Shown here in pieces: positions 39,477 through 50,606 of a stretch of 64,000 bases of DNA. A program made the translations under genes and the position numbers. Numbering within the stretch: the first letter of the stretch is position 1; the number at the start of each line of letters is the position of its first letter. The notes beneath the pieces were generated by a model. That model made no database searches and was not told the DNA's origin. It saw only the letters and a list, made by a program, of their open reading frames with translations. The stretch is from Xenorhabdus ishibashii (GTDB lineage: Bacteria > Pseudomonadota > Gammaproteobacteria > Enterobacterales > Enterobacteriaceae), in contig NZ_NJAK01000001.1 of NCBI RefSeq assembly GCF_002632755.1, positions 3,224,001-3,288,000 of the forward strand, written 5' to 3'.

Positions 39477-39903
39477 TCTGATGATGAAGAAAAACCAAAC
39501 CATGAGGATATTACTCAAAGAGATGTATCTAATTATGCTGTAAGTGGATGTCAGTTATATGTAAAAATTTTATGTACTAATGATGAAGATGATCTCTCTT
39601 ATCCTCTCTGGGGTAAAGAAATATATTTAAGAATGTATGTTGAATCAGCGAATCAGAATTTTAATAAGGTATTTCCAGTTGTTGCTCCTCATATTCCAGA
39701 TAAGCCAGGAGGAAAGTTGTCGACGGTCATTGTTAAAATTGATTCACCAGAACTTAATGATGTGAAAGGATATGTGACCGGAGGGGCAGGAAAGATCTAC
39801 TTTGAATATTATATTATTGATTCAGTTACTCATGAAAAGATACATAGTAATTATTGGGAAAATGAAATCATGACATCTGATTAACATTAACTAATTGTAA
39901 TTA

Positions 39904-39957
39904 GGCTGTGTCTATATTAAAAATATCTAGCATAATATATAGATACAGCCTTTTTAT
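39904..39957 (+). terminator. Terminator after paralogue D
   Basis: A 13-bp stem with one G-T pair (GGCTGTGTCTATA with TATAGATACAGCC) encloses a long A+T-rich loop and is followed by TTTTTATTAATT, 20 bases after the stop of paralogue D. It closes the B-C-D transcription unit and insulates thrS. Confidence 0.8.
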
Positions 39958-39963
39958 TAATTA

Positions 39964-40040
39964 TTGCAGTTTCCAATTTACGTTAAATAATATATTTGTA
40001 CGGAGGTAGTTAAAATAGCTTCTTACAGAGCTATTTTAAC
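39964..40040 (+). promoter_or_regulatory. Candidate thrS promoter and leader hairpin
   Basis: A possible promoter has TTGCAG (39964-39969), an 18-base spacer and TAATAT (39988-39993). Downstream a perfect 12-bp hairpin, GTTAAAATAGCT with AGCTATTTTAAC, spans 40009-40040 and is not followed by a T run. If the promoter is real, the hairpin lies near the 5' end of the roughly 230-base thrS leader. Confidence 0.4.
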
Positions 40041-40190
40041 GCACATTCTGTGTGATAGTATGTCGGGCGAGTTAGGGCAAATGTACCGGATGCTTTTGAA
40101 ATTGAATCCTTAAATTTGTACACATCTTGCGGAGTGAAGCAAGAATTTGTTTCTAACGTGCTGATTAATAATAAGTTTGATTTGATGCAA

Positions 40191-40211
40191 GTGATCTTTC
40201 GTGCGGGTCAC
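40191..40211 (+). promoter_or_regulatory. thrS translational operator (tRNA-Thr anticodon mimic)
   Basis: The leader just before thrS forms a stem GTGATC/GGTCAC with a loop TTTCGTGCG that contains CGT, the threonine anticodon. The downstream sequence to the TAAGGA site resembles the E. coli thrS operator, where threonyl-tRNA synthetase binds this anticodon-like arm and blocks ribosome entry on its own mRNA. Confidence 0.7.
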
Positions 40212-40232
40212 CACTGTATATAAGGATTTTAA

Positions 40233-42161
40233 ATGCCTGTAATTACTCTTCCTGATGGTAGTCAACGTCAATTTGAGCATGCTGTTTCCGTAATGGATGT
40301 GGCTCGTGATATCGGTGCTGGTTTGGCAAAAGCATGTATCGCTGGCCGTGTTAATGGTGAATTAGTTGATGCTTGTGAATTAATCGAGACCGATGCCAAT
40401 CTTGCTATTATCACTAGCAAAAATGAAGAAGGTCTGGAAATTATCCGTCACTCATGTGCACATTTGTTGGGTCATGCAATTAAACAATTGTGGCCTGATA
40501 CGAAAATGGCTATCGGTCCTGTTATTGACAATGGTTTCTACTATGACGTCGATTTAGAGCGCTCTTTGACGCAGGAAGATATCGAGCTGCTTGAAAAACG
40601 TATGCTGGAACTTGCTAAAAAAGATTACGATGTCATCAAGAAAAGGGTTGACTGGCAAGAAGCGCGTGACATATTTGCGGCTCGTGGTGAAGAGTATAAG
40701 ATCCAAATTTTGGACGAAAATATTAGTCGTGATGACCGTCCAGGTCTGTATCACCATGAAGAATACGTTGATATGTGCCGTGGACCACATGTTCCTAACA
40801 TGCGTTTCTGCCATCACTTCAAACTGCAAAAAGTTGCAGGTGCATATTGGCGTGGCAATAGTGACAACAAAATGTTGCAGCGTATTTATGGTACAGCGTG
40901 GGCTGATAAGAAACAACTTAATGCCTATTTGCAGCGTTTGGAAGAAGCAGCAAAACGTGATCACCGTAAAATTGGTAAGCAGCTTGATTTATATCATATG
41001 CAGGAAGAAGCGCCAGGCATGGCGTTTTGGCATAATGATGGTTGGACAATTTTCCGTGAATTAGAAACTTTCGTCCGCATGAAGCTCAAAGAGTACCAAT
41101 ATCAGGAAGTAAAAGGCCCATTTATGATGGACCGTATTCTGTGGGAAAAAACAGGGCATTGGGAAAACTATAAAGAGAATATGTTCACAACTTCATCGGA
41201 AAACCGTGAATATTGTGTAAAACCGATGAACTGTCCAGGTCATGTTCAGATTTTTAACCAAGGATTGAAATCCTATCGTGATTTACCGTTACGTATGGCT
41301 GAGTTTGGTAGCTGTCATCGTAACGAACCATCTGGTGCTTTACATGGCTTGATGCGTGTACGTGGCTTTACTCAAGATGATGCACATATCTTTTGTACCG
41401 AAGATCAAATCCTTCAAGAAGTCAGCAGTTGTATAAAAATGATTTACGATGTGTACGGCACATTTGGCTTTGAGAAGATTGTTGTTAAATTATCAACTCG
41501 CCCAGAAAAGCGTATTGGTACGGAAAAACAGTGGGATGAAGCAGAAGCTGATCTTGCTGAAGCATTAACCCGAAACGGTATTGAATTTGAATACCAGCCG
41601 GGCGAAGGGGCATTTTATGGCCCTAAAATTGAATTTACCCTATATGATTGTTTGGATCGTGCGTGGCAATGTGGTACTGTGCAACTCGATTTTTCACTAC
41701 CAGCACGCTTGAACGCGTCATATGTAGGTGAAAATAACGAACGTAAGATTCCTGTCATGATTCACCGCGCGGTTCTGGGATCGCTGGAGCGGTTTATCGG
41801 TATCCTGACAGAAGAGTATGCTGGGTTTTTCCCAACATGGTTGGCACCTCAGCAGGTCGTTGTTATGAATATTACTGATGGCCAGTCAGATTATGTACAG
41901 GAATTGGTTAAAAAATTGCAAGATGCAGGCATTCGTGCAAAAGCAGACTTGAGAAACGAGAAGATTGGTTTTAAAATCCGTGAACACACTCTGCGTCGTG
42001 TGCCTTACATGCTTGTTTGTGGTGATAAAGAAGTCGAATCAGGAAAAGTATCCGTTCGTACTCGCCGCGGCAAAGATTTAGGTAGCATTGTTGTCAGCGA
42101 GTTTACAGAAAAACTGCTGACAGAAATACGCAGTCGTAATCTTCGTCAATTGGAGGAATAA
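40233..42161 (+). CDS. thrS: Threonine--tRNA ligase
   Basis: Charges tRNA-Thr in the cytoplasm. The 642-residue protein has an N-terminal TGS domain (1-62, [22 protein letters not shown]), an editing domain with the [10 protein letters not shown] zinc-like motif near 72 and the SAD region, a class II catalytic core with MNCPGHV and the zinc ligands (Cys and His residues near 334, 385 and 511), and a C-terminal anticodon-binding domain (about 535-642). Length and sequence match E. coli ThrS throughout. It is first in thrS-infC-rpmI-rplT, and the infC start lies three bases after its stop. Confidence 0.97.
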   Translation: MPVITLPDGSQRQFEHAVSVMDVARDIGAGLAKACIAGRVNGELVDACELIETDANLAIITSKNEEGLEIIRHSCAHLLGHAIKQLWPDTKMAIGPVIDNGFYYDVDLERSLTQEDIELLEKRMLELAKKDYDVIKKRVDWQEARDIFAARGEEYKIQILDENISRDDRPGLYHHEEYVDMCRGPHVPNMRFCHHFKLQKVAGAYWRGNSDNKMLQRIYGTAWADKKQLNAYLQRLEEAAKRDHRKIGKQLDLYHMQEEAPGMAFWHNDGWTIFRELETFVRMKLKEYQYQEVKGPFMMDRILWEKTGHWENYKENMFTTSSENREYCVKPMNCPGHVQIFNQGLKSYRDLPLRMAEFGSCHRNEPSGALHGLMRVRGFTQDDAHIFCTEDQILQEVSSCIKMIYDVYGTFGFEKIVVKLSTRPEKRIGTEKQWDEAEADLAEALTRNGIEFEYQPGEGAFYGPKIEFTLYDCLDRAWQCGTVQLDFSLPARLNASYVGENNERKIPVMIHRAVLGSLERFIGILTEEYAGFFPTWLAPQQVVVMNITDGQSDYVQELVKKLQDAGIRAKADLRNEKIGFKIREHTLRRVPYMLVCGDKEVESGKVSVRTRRGKDLGSIVVSEFTEKLLTEIRSRNLRQLEE

Positions 42162-42164
42162 GGT

Positions 42165-42704
42165 ATTAAAGGCGGAAAAAGAATTCAACCGGCGCGCCCA
42201 AATCGCATTAATGAAGAGATTCGCGCCTCTGAAGTTCGTTTAACTGGATTAGATGGCGAACAGATTGGTATTGTCAGTCTGAGAGAAGCTCTTGAGAAAG
42301 CTGAGGAAGCTGGTGTTGATTTAGTTGAAATCAGCCCAAATGCCGAACCGCCGGTTTGTCGTATTATGGATTACGGCAAGTTCCTCTATGAGAAGAGTAA
42401 ATCAGTCAAAGAACAGAAAAAGAAACAAAAGGTTATTCAGGTTAAGGAAATTAAATTCCGTCCTGGTACAGATGAAGGCGACTATCAGGTCAAACTACGC
42501 AACCTGATTCGTTTTCTGGAAGATGGCGATAAAGCTAAAATCACCCTGCGTTTCCGTGGGCGTGAAATGGCACACCAACAGATTGGTATTGAGATGCTTA
42601 CTCGTATCCGTGACGATCTGAGTGAACTGGCTGTGGTCGAATCCTTCCCTTCGAAGGTTGAAGGCCGCCAGATGATCATGGTGCTCGCTCCTAAGAAGAA
42701 ATAG
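42165..42704 (+). CDS. infC: Translation initiation factor IF-3 (AUU start)
   Basis: IF-3 keeps ribosomal subunits apart and checks start-codon choice. The 179-residue protein starts with the rare codon ATT at 42165 (read as Met; then [19 protein letters not shown]), preceded by GGAGG within the end of thrS. It matches E. coli IF-3 to its end, LAPKKK, one residue shorter. The AUU start is the basis of the known autoregulation: IF-3 itself discriminates against it. A search for ATG alone would miss the first 67 residues. Confidence 0.96.
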   Translation: MKGGKRIQPARPNRINEEIRASEVRLTGLDGEQIGIVSLREALEKAEEAGVDLVEISPNAEPPVCRIMDYGKFLYEKSKSVKEQKKKQKVIQVKEIKFRPGTDEGDYQVKLRNLIRFLEDGDKAKITLRFRGREMAHQQIGIEMLTRIRDDLSELAVVESFPSKVEGRQMIMVLAPKKK

Positions 42705-42723
42705 TCAGGCAAACAAGTAATAG

Positions 42724-42996
<273 letters not shown>

Positions 42997-43029
42997 GCAA
43001 TTTTTTAGATTAGAACTCAGAGACGATAG

Positions 43030-43395
<366 letters not shown>

Positions 43396-43405
43396 GTCAG
43401 GTTAG

Positions 43406-43432
43406 AAGAGGGAGCTTGCTCCCTCTTTTACT
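43406..43432 (+). terminator. Terminator after rplT
   Basis: A G+C-rich stem (AAGAGGGAG with CTCCCTCTT) with a short loop is followed by TTACTTTTTCCC, ten bases after the rplT stop. It separates the thrS-rplT unit from the pheM-pheST unit, with partial readthrough likely as in E. coli. Confidence 0.8.
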
Positions 43433-43505
43433 TTTTCCCAAAATATGGCTTACTATTGATTAAATGATGAGTGCCGAAAAGGATATAGGAGAAAGCACAA
43501 AAATG

Positions 43506-43550
43506 ATGAAATTAGCCTTTTTTCGTTTCTTTTTTTACTTTAGCGCCTGA
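43506..43550 (+). CDS. pheM: pheST operon leader peptide
   Basis: A 14-codon frame, MKLAFFRFFFYFSA, with six phenylalanines among its codons, matches the E. coli PheM leader in length and in the FFRFFFYFS core. AGGAG lies about 15 bases upstream of the first of two tandem ATG codons (43503 and 43506). Ribosome stalling at the Phe codons when charged tRNA-Phe is scarce prevents the downstream terminator and allows pheST expression. Confidence 0.93.
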   Translation: MKLAFFRFFFYFSA

Positions 43551-43596
43551 AATCAGGGGGCTTCGCGCGTAAGAAAAGAAACGAAAAATAGCGCTT

Positions 43597-43625
43597 GAGC
43601 CTCCAGTACGGAGGCTTTTTTATTT
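43597..43625 (+). terminator. pheST attenuator terminator
   Basis: The hairpin GCCTCC-AGTAC-GGAGGC is followed by TTTTTTATTTTT, 45 bases after the pheM stop and 80 before pheS. Upstream segments such as GGGGGCTTC and GCGCTTGAGC can form the competing antiterminator. Confidence 0.88.
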
Positions 43626-43660
43626 TTATGGACTCATGAATAGATAACATGAGGACATAG

Positions 43661-44689
<1,029 letters not shown>

Positions 44690-44703
44690 GGCGGGTATAT
44701 CTC

Positions 44704-47091
44704 ATGAAATTCAGTGAACTCTGGTTACGCGAGTGGGCAAACCCAGCCATTAATAGTGAAGCATTGTCTGATCAAATCACCATGGCTGGCTTGGAAGTTG
44801 ATGGTGTTGAAAAAGTGGCAGGTCAATTCCACGGTGTAATTGTTGGTGAAGTTGTTGAATGTGGACAACATCCAAATGCAGATAAATTACGTGTCACAAA
44901 AGTTAATGTCGGCGGCGAACGTCTGCTGGATATTGTTTGTGGTGCACCTAATTGTCGTCAAGGACTTCGTGTTGCTGTTGCTACAATCGGTGCTGTGCTA
45001 CCGGGTGATTTTAAAATTAAACCGGCAAAATTGCGTGGAGAGCCGTCAGAAGGCATGTTGTGTTCGTTTTCCGAACTAGGTATTGCTGACGATCAGGATG
45101 GCATTATTGAACTGCCAGCAGATGCGCCAATTGGTATTGATCTGCGTGATTACATGAAATTAGATGATAACGCGATCGAAATCAGCATTACACCAAACCG
45201 TGCTGACTGCCTGAGCATCATGGGAGTTGCCCGTGACGTTGCGGTTATTAATAAATTGTCCATGACTGAGCCGAGAATCGAAGCCGTTAAGCCGACGACA
45301 GATGCAACATTCCCTATTCGCGTTGATGCTCCTGAAGCGTGTCCACGTTATATGGGACGTGTAATTAAGAACGTCAACGTCAAGGCGACTACTCCATTGT
45401 GGATGCGTGAAAAACTGCGTCGTGGCGGCGTTCGTTCTATTGATCCGGTTGTTGATATCACCAACTATGTTTTACTCGAATTAGGCCAACCATTGCATGC
45501 GTTCGATTTAGAACGTTTAAATGGTTCAATTATTGTTCGCTTCGCTGAGCAAGGTGAGAAACTCACTCTGCTGGATGGTAATGAAATAGAACTTTCTGCT
45601 GAAACACTTGTTATTTCTGATGAAAAACAAGCGCTTGCTATGGCTGGCATTTTTGGCGGAGAATATTCTGGTGTTAATGCTGAAACTCAGCATATCATGC
45701 TGGAATGCGCATTTTTTGCACCATTGGCAATTGCCGGTCGTGCGCGCCGTTATGGTTTGCATACCGATGCTTCCCACCGTTTTGAACGCGGTGTTGATCC
45801 ACAGCTTCAGTATAAAGCGATGGAATATGCCACTCAGTTGTTGGTCGACATTTGTGGTGGGGAAGCCGGAGAAATCGTTGATGTTGCTAGTGAATCTCAT
45901 TTACCAAAACCAGCAACGATTACGCTTAATCGCAATAAATTAGATCGCTTGATTGGTCATCATATTACTGATGAACAAGTCACAGATATTCTGGTGCGTT
46001 TAGGCTGTCAGGTAACCATCCAGAATGGTAGTTGGCAAGCTGTTGCACCTAGCTGGCGCTTTGATATGCAAATCGAGGAAGATCTTGTTGAAGAGGTCGC
46101 CCGTATTTACGGTTATAACAACATTCCTGACGTACCTGTGCGTGCAGATCTGATGATGACTTCACATCGTGAAGCTGATTTGCCATTGAAACGGGTTAAA
46201 ACAATGCTGGTGGACAGGGGTTATCAGGAAGCGATTACTTACAGCTTCGTTGATCCTAAGGTTCAGAAATATCTTCACCCACAGGAAGAAGCGTTGCTCT
46301 TGCCTAATCCGATTTCGGCGGATATGTCTGCAATGCGTTTGTCCTTGTTGACAGGATTATTGGTCACTGTCGCCTATAACCAAAACCGTCAACAAAACCG
46401 TGTTCGTTTATTCGAAACTGGGTTGCGTTTTGTGCCGGATGCAAATGCGGAACATGGAATTCGTCAGGAATTAATGCTTGGTGGTGTTATTGCAGGAAAC
46501 CGGTTCGAAGAGCACTGGTCGATTGAAAAACAAGCAGTTGATTTCTTTGATTTGAAGGGTGATTTAGAATCTGTTTTAGAACTGACAGGTAAACTATCTA
46601 AGATTTCCTTTAAAGCAGAAGAACATCCTGCTTTACATCCTGGGCAAAGTGCAGGGATTTATCTGGGAAATAATTACATTGGTTATATCGGTGTTGTTCA
46701 TCCAGAACTGGAGCGTAAACTTGACTTAAACGGCCGTACCGTGGTATTCGAGTTATTATGGACTGGTCTGGTAGACCGCGTGATCCCTGAAATGAAGGAA
46801 GTTTCTCGCTTCCCATCTAACCGCCGCGATATCGCCATCGTTGTGCCTGAAAATGTAGCCGCAGAAGATGTTCTGGCTGAATGTAAGAAAGTTGGCGTAA
46901 ATCATATAGTTGGCATAAACTTGTTTGACGTGTATTGTGGTAAAGGTGTCGCGGAAGGCTACAAAAGTCTTGCTATTAGCTTAATCTTGCAGGATACCAT
47001 GCGTACACTGGAAGAAGAAGAAATTGCTGCGACTGTCAACAAATGCGTTGCTGCATTAGAACAGCGATTCCAAGCATCCTTGAGGGACTGA
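44704..47091 (+). CDS. pheT: Phenylalanine--tRNA ligase beta subunit
   Basis: The 795-residue beta subunit holds, in order, an EMAP-like tRNA-binding domain (about 39-148, [19 protein letters not shown]), B3/B4 editing domain (about 210-385, with [12 protein letters not shown]), B5 domain (about 400-475), a catalytic-like domain lacking activity, and a C-terminal FDX-ACB anticodon domain (about 700-795, [14 protein letters not shown]). Length is that of E. coli PheT. ihfA follows after four bases, so all three are one operon. Confidence 0.97.
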   Translation: MKFSELWLREWANPAINSEALSDQITMAGLEVDGVEKVAGQFHGVIVGEVVECGQHPNADKLRVTKVNVGGERLLDIVCGAPNCRQGLRVAVATIGAVLPGDFKIKPAKLRGEPSEGMLCSFSELGIADDQDGIIELPADAPIGIDLRDYMKLDDNAIEISITPNRADCLSIMGVARDVAVINKLSMTEPRIEAVKPTTDATFPIRVDAPEACPRYMGRVIKNVNVKATTPLWMREKLRRGGVRSIDPVVDITNYVLLELGQPLHAFDLERLNGSIIVRFAEQGEKLTLLDGNEIELSAETLVISDEKQALAMAGIFGGEYSGVNAETQHIMLECAFFAPLAIAGRARRYGLHTDASHRFERGVDPQLQYKAMEYATQLLVDICGGEAGEIVDVASESHLPKPATITLNRNKLDRLIGHHITDEQVTDILVRLGCQVTIQNGSWQAVAPSWRFDMQIEEDLVEEVARIYGYNNIPDVPVRADLMMTSHREADLPLKRVKTMLVDRGYQEAITYSFVDPKVQKYLHPQEEALLLPNPISADMSAMRLSLLTGLLVTVAYNQNRQQNRVRLFETGLRFVPDANAEHGIRQELMLGGVIAGNRFEEHWSIEKQAVDFFDLKGDLESVLELTGKLSKISFKAEEHPALHPGQSAGIYLGNNYIGYIGVVHPELERKLDLNGRTVVFELLWTGLVDRVIPEMKEVSRFPSNRRDIAIVVPENVAAEDVLAECKKVGVNHIVGINLFDVYCGKGVAEGYKSLAISLILQDTMRTLEEEEIAATVNKCVAALEQRFQASLRD

Positions 47092-47095
47092 ACTT

Positions 47096-47392
47096 ATGGC
47101 GCTTACTAAAGCTGAAATGTCAGAAAATCTGTTTGAAAAACTGGGTATTAGCAAGCGTGACGCTAAAGATCTGGTAGAAATGTTCTTTGAAGAAGTTCGT
47201 CGTTCTTTGGAGAATGGGGAGCAAGTGAAATTATCTGGATTCGGCAACTTTGATTTACGAGACAAAAATCAACGTCCAGGCCGTAATCCAAAAACAGGTG
47301 AAGATATTCCGATTACGGCTCGCCGTGTTGTCACTTTTCGCCCTGGCCAAAAACTGAAAAACCGAGTGGAAAAAGCATTACCCAAAGAATAA
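47096..47392 (+). CDS. ihfA: Integration host factor alpha subunit
   Basis: IHF-alpha pairs with IHF-beta to bend DNA in replication, recombination and transcription. The 98-residue product [27 protein letters not shown] has the beta-arm with the [14 protein letters not shown] motif (about 60-73), whose proline intercalates in the minor groove. It starts four bases after pheT and ends at a terminator. Confidence 0.97.
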   Translation: MALTKAEMSENLFEKLGISKRDAKDLVEMFFEEVRRSLENGEQVKLSGFGNFDLRDKNQRPGRNPKTGEDIPITARRVVTFRPGQKLKNRVEKALPKE

Positions 47393-47400
47393 ATATATAA

Positions 47401-47427
47401 AAAGGCCGCATTTTGCGGTCTTTTTCT
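47401..47427 (+). terminator. Terminator of the pheST-ihfA operon
   Basis: A 7-bp stem (GGCCGCA with TGCGGTC, one G-T pair) and a TTTT loop are followed by TTTTTCTT, nine bases after the ihfA stop. Confidence 0.85.
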
Positions 47428-47476
47428 TATCTTCTATCTTTATTGTGCTCAGCGGAAAGAGCACTTATTTTTTAAC

Positions 47477-48484
47477 ATGGCCTCACACATGCGCTCTGTT
47501 TATGAGTTGATCACCTACCAGAGAAAACGTAACCATCGGGTGATGGCGGTTTTATCTGTTCTATTCGTTATTCTGTTCATTTTGTCACTATGCGCTGGTG
47601 AAATCTGGTTTTGGCCTGATCAGTGGTTATCGGAGCCTGCGCGGTTGTTTATTTGGCAGTTGAGGTTGCCCAGAGCGATTGCAGTAATCGTGGTTGGCGC
47701 GAGCTTAGCTCTGTCAGGAGCAATTATGCAGGCGTTGTTTGAGAATCCATTGGCAGAACCAGGATTGCTTGGGATCAGTAATGGTGCCGGTGTTGTAGTG
47801 GTGTTTTTAATCCTTATCTTTCATGGTATTGCGCCATTATGGTTGTTAAGTGTGGGAGCGGTACTTGGGGCATTTTTCATGACGGCTATTTTGCTGGTTT
47901 TTTCCAGAAAACAGCAAGTGACTAATACCCGTCTGTTATTGATTGGTGTTGCTTTCGGGGTGATCTTTGGCGCTTTAATGACATGGATGGTTTATTTCAG
48001 TACCAGCTTAGATCTCCGCCAATTAATGTATTGGATGATGGGAAGTTTCAGTGGAATTGATTGGCGCCAAAAATGGCTGTTTGTTGTATTGCTTCCCGCT
48101 ATCTTATGGTTAAGCAGCAAAGGCAATATCTTGAATTATCTCTCTCTTGGAGAGTTACAGGCTCGGCAACTGGGGGTGTCCCACCATAAATGGCGTAATG
48201 TGTTTGTATCGGTAATCGGGTTATTAGTTGGTTTGAGCGTTGCCCTTGCGGGAGCGATCAGTTTTATCGGTTTGGTTATCCCCCATATTTTAAGATTGAT
48301 TGGCTTAACTGATCATAAGGCATTACTTCCGGCTTGTGCGTTGGCGGGAAGCAGTGGTTTGCTGCTGGCAGATTTAGTTTCTCGCCTGTCATTATCTCAT
48401 GCCGAAGTGCCGATAGGGGTTGTCACGGTAACCTTAGGATCTCCAATTTTTATATGGCTTTTATTAAGAACGCGTCATTATTAA
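47477..48484 (+). CDS. btuC: Vitamin B12 ABC transporter permease BtuC
   Basis: The FecCD-type inner-membrane permease that imports cobalamin with BtuD and periplasmic BtuF. The 335-residue chain has about ten membrane segments. Family signatures are [40 protein letters not shown] in the second segment region (quoted in parts: [19 protein letters not shown]), [12 protein letters not shown] and [17 protein letters not shown], the coupling helix. A shorter start at 47489 is possible. No cobalamin riboswitch is seen upstream, consistent with the E. coli operon. Confidence 0.94.
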   Translation: MASHMRSVYELITYQRKRNHRVMAVLSVLFVILFILSLCAGEIWFWPDQWLSEPARLFIWQLRLPRAIAVIVVGASLALSGAIMQALFENPLAEPGLLGISNGAGVVVVFLILIFHGIAPLWLLSVGAVLGAFFMTAILLVFSRKQQVTNTRLLLIGVAFGVIFGALMTWMVYFSTSLDLRQLMYWMMGSFSGIDWRQKWLFVVLLPAILWLSSKGNILNYLSLGELQARQLGVSHHKWRNVFVSVIGLLVGLSVALAGAISFIGLVIPHILRLIGLTDHKALLPACALAGSSGLLLADLVSRLSLSHAEVPIGVVTVTLGSPIFIWLLLRTRHY

Positions 48485-48535
48485 GAAATCCCGTTTTTGC
48501 ATTGTTAATGCAGATAAGGAGATGAGGGGAATAAC

Positions 48536-49303
48536 ATGATCGGGCAACCGATTTTGGAACTGGATAATGTAAATATAAACAATAGATTGAGTTCATTATC
48601 TGAATCCGTTACGGCAGGAAAACAAATTCATCTGGTGGGACTCAATGGTTCAGGGAAAAGTACACTGCTCGCAGCAATTGCGGGTGTTTTACCCTATAGC
48701 GGCACTATTCGCTTGCATGGTCGGAATTTGCAGGATTATCGCCAGCACGAGTTAGCAAAGCGCCGAGCCTGGCTATCCCAAACTTCTTCTGTTCCTGCCA
48801 TGCCGGTTTTTCAATATTTAGATATGTTCCGCCCTGAATGCGCTCCATTAGCTCAAAGTGAACATGTGTTGTATGAACTTTGCCAGCAAATGAAACTCCT
48901 GCCATTGCTTTCTTCGTCAATTGGTCAACTTTCCGGCGGAGAGTGGCAGCGTGTCAGGCTGGCAGGCACTTTTTTTCAGATATGGCCGGATTTGAATCCT
49001 GATGGGAGTTTACTCTTACTTGATGAGCCGACAAATAATCTTGATATTACTCAACAAGCCATTTTAGATAAGTTAACAAAAAGATTTTGTGCAGTGGGGG
49101 GAACGGTATTGTTGAGTAGTCATGATCTTAACCACACATATGAACAAGCGACAGAAGTATGGCTGCTCTTGCATGGAAGATTGCTAGTATCGGGTATGCC
49201 ACAGAATGTAATGACAGAACGCAATTTGTCAGAAGTTTTTGAGGCCAATATTGGACATATTAAAAATGCCAGCTATAAATTATGGAGGGTCAGCCACGTG
49301 TAG
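48536..49303 (+). CDS. btuD: Vitamin B12 ABC transporter ATPase BtuD
   Basis: The cytoplasmic ATPase for BtuC. The 255-residue protein has Walker A GLNGSGKST (about 35-43), the Q-loop WLSQTSS, signature LSGGEWQRVRLAG near 138, Walker B LLLLDEPTNNLD near 159 and the switch His in LSSHDLNHT. It follows btuC by 51 bases. In E. coli the glutathione peroxidase gene btuE lies between them; here it is absent. Confidence 0.94.
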   Translation: MIGQPILELDNVNINNRLSSLSESVTAGKQIHLVGLNGSGKSTLLAAIAGVLPYSGTIRLHGRNLQDYRQHELAKRRAWLSQTSSVPAMPVFQYLDMFRPECAPLAQSEHVLYELCQQMKLLPLLSSSIGQLSGGEWQRVRLAGTFFQIWPDLNPDGSLLLLDEPTNNLDITQQAILDKLTKRFCAVGGTVLLSSHDLNHTYEQATEVWLLLHGRLLVSGMPQNVMTERNLSEVFEANIGHIKNASYKLWRVSHV

Positions 49304-49377
49304 TTTCCGTAAATAAATCCACCATAATTATTGCTTGCTATCTGCTTTTGGTGTTTGGTTGACCATAATTTGTTTTC

Positions 49378-49394
49378 CGTTGATGTTTTGTTAA
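49378..49394 (+). promoter_or_regulatory. Candidate PhoP box upstream of arnB
   Basis: CGTTGA-TGTTT-TGTTAA resembles the PhoP direct repeat (T/G)GTTTA-N5-(T/G)GTTTA with correct five-base spacing, and a possible -10 TAAGAT (49407-49412) starts 12 bases further on, the usual PhoP-promoter geometry. The half-sites are imperfect. PhoP control of the homologous pbgPE operon is known in Photorhabdus. Confidence 0.45.
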
Positions 49395-49457
49395 AAAATC
49401 ATCATTTAAGATTATTCAATTATAAAACAATTAGGATATACAAGGCACAAGGCGGTT

Positions 49458-50606
49458 ATGGATAGTTTTTTGCCATTTTCTCGTCCTGCAATTGGCAGAG
49501 AAGAGATAGAAGCGGTAGAGAAAGTTTTATATTCAGGTTGGATTACCACAGGCCCACAAAACCATCAGTTAGAGCAAGATTTTTCTCTTATGTTTGGATG
49601 CAAACATGCTATTGCTCTATGTTCTGCTACAGCGGGAATGCATTTGGCTTTGTTGGCATTAGGTATAGGCCCAGGTGATGAAGTCATTACTCCTTCCCAA
49701 ACTTGGGTTTCCACTATCAATATGATTTGTTTGTTGGGTGCTGAGCCTATCATGGTTGATGTTGATCGTGATACATTGATGGTCAGTGCAGAAACAATTA
49801 AAAAATCGATTACCCCCAAAACCAGAGCAATAATTCCCGTCCATTATGCGGGAGCGCCTTGTGACCTTGACGCTCTTCGCGCTGTCGCTCAAGAAGTTAA
49901 TATTCCCCTGATTGAAGATGCAGCCCATGCGGTCGGCACCCGTTATAAAAATGAATGGGTCGGAGAGCAGGGAACCGCAATCTTTTCTTTTCATGCTATT
50001 AAAAACATGACCTGTGCAGAAGGTGGCATGTTCGTTACAGATGATGATGAGCTTGCCCAACGGATCCGTTGTCTAAAATTTCATGGCTTAGCGGTGGATG
50101 CTTTTGATAGGCAAATTCAGGGTAGGAAACCTCAAGCGGAAGTGATTGAGCCAGGGTTTAAATACAACCTGTCAGATATTCATGCGGCGATGGCAGTTGT
50201 GCAACTAGGCAAACTGGCATCAATGAATGAACGTCGTCGGGAATTGGTGGCTCGCTATTCTGATGCTCTTATTGATTCACCCTTGCAAATGCTGAAAGTT
50301 CCCGAATATGCGCATTTGCATTCCCACCATCTTTTTATGGTACGTGTTGACAAAAGTATCTGTGGTATTGACCGCGATACTTTTATGGCACGCTTAAAGG
50401 ACAGAAATATTGGCACAGGTTTGCATTTCAGGGCCGCGCACACACAAAAATATTATCGTGAGCGTTATCCACAACTTTCCCTGCCTGTATCTGAGTGGAA
50501 TTCGTCAACACTTTGTTCATTACCTCTTTTCCCAGATATGAACAATGACGATGTAGATCGTGTCGTGAATGTGATAACTGAAATTCTTTCGGAGCGTAGT
50601 AAGTGA
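49458..50606 (+). CDS. arnB: UDP-Ara4O aminotransferase
   Basis: A PLP-dependent DegT/DnrJ/EryC1-family aminotransferase that makes UDP-L-Ara4N from the 4-keto sugar in the lipid A modification pathway. The 382-residue chain has [14 protein letters not shown] (about 56-69), the DAAHAVGT motif and Lys182 ([13 protein letters not shown]) for the Schiff base. It is first in arnBCADTEF and overlaps arnC by four bases. Products of the operon confer cationic peptide resistance. Confidence 0.95.
   Translation: MDSFLPFSRPAIGREEIEAVEKVLYSGWITTGPQNHQLEQDFSLMFGCKHAIALCSATAGMHLALLALGIGPGDEVITPSQTWVSTINMICLLGAEPIMVDVDRDTLMVSAETIKKSITPKTRAIIPVHYAGAPCDLDALRAVAQEVNIPLIEDAAHAVGTRYKNEWVGEQGTAIFSFHAIKNMTCAEGGMFVTDDDELAQRIRCLKFHGLAVDAFDRQIQGRKPQAEVIEPGFKYNLSDIHAAMAVVQLGKLASMNERRRELVARYSDALIDSPLQMLKVPEYAHLHSHHLFMVRVDKSICGIDRDTFMARLKDRNIGTGLHFRAAHTQKYYRERYPQLSLPVSEWNSSTLCSLPLFPDMNNDDVDRVVNVITEILSERSK

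Larger units (their letters stand above)
36993..39884 (+). pseudogene. Modular Ig-like protein, paralogue D, split by ISAs1
   Basis: Starts at ATG 36993 (AGAGGTG upstream) and is broken at 38220 by an inverted ISAs1. The 3' piece resumes at 39487 and ends at 39884. Joined without the element and one duplication they give 1626 bases, an open 541-codon frame through HSDD-EEKPNHED. It corresponds to modules 3-6 of paralogue A (ADIIIGQKFYLDI, LFDANGQLLKNTPINI, SDKDGKVNFRVYP, FEAEIDSYPNASRTDNILFF, AGKIYFEYYIID). Unlike A-C it lacks the cysteine-containing tail and ends ENEIMTSD. As present, a truncated product of about 430 residues that runs into the IS could be made. Confidence 0.85.

Noticed and set aside
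24346-39884. Anti-phage defence or toxin-immunity cluster
   Set aside because: No nuclease, ATPase, reverse transcriptase, toxin or immunity motif was found in any of the paralogues; only beta-sandwich-like modules are visible.
27187-40000. A composite transposon or phage carrying paralogues A-D
   Set aside because: The elements are of five different families, each with its own target duplication, and no integrase, attachment site or phage gene is visible.
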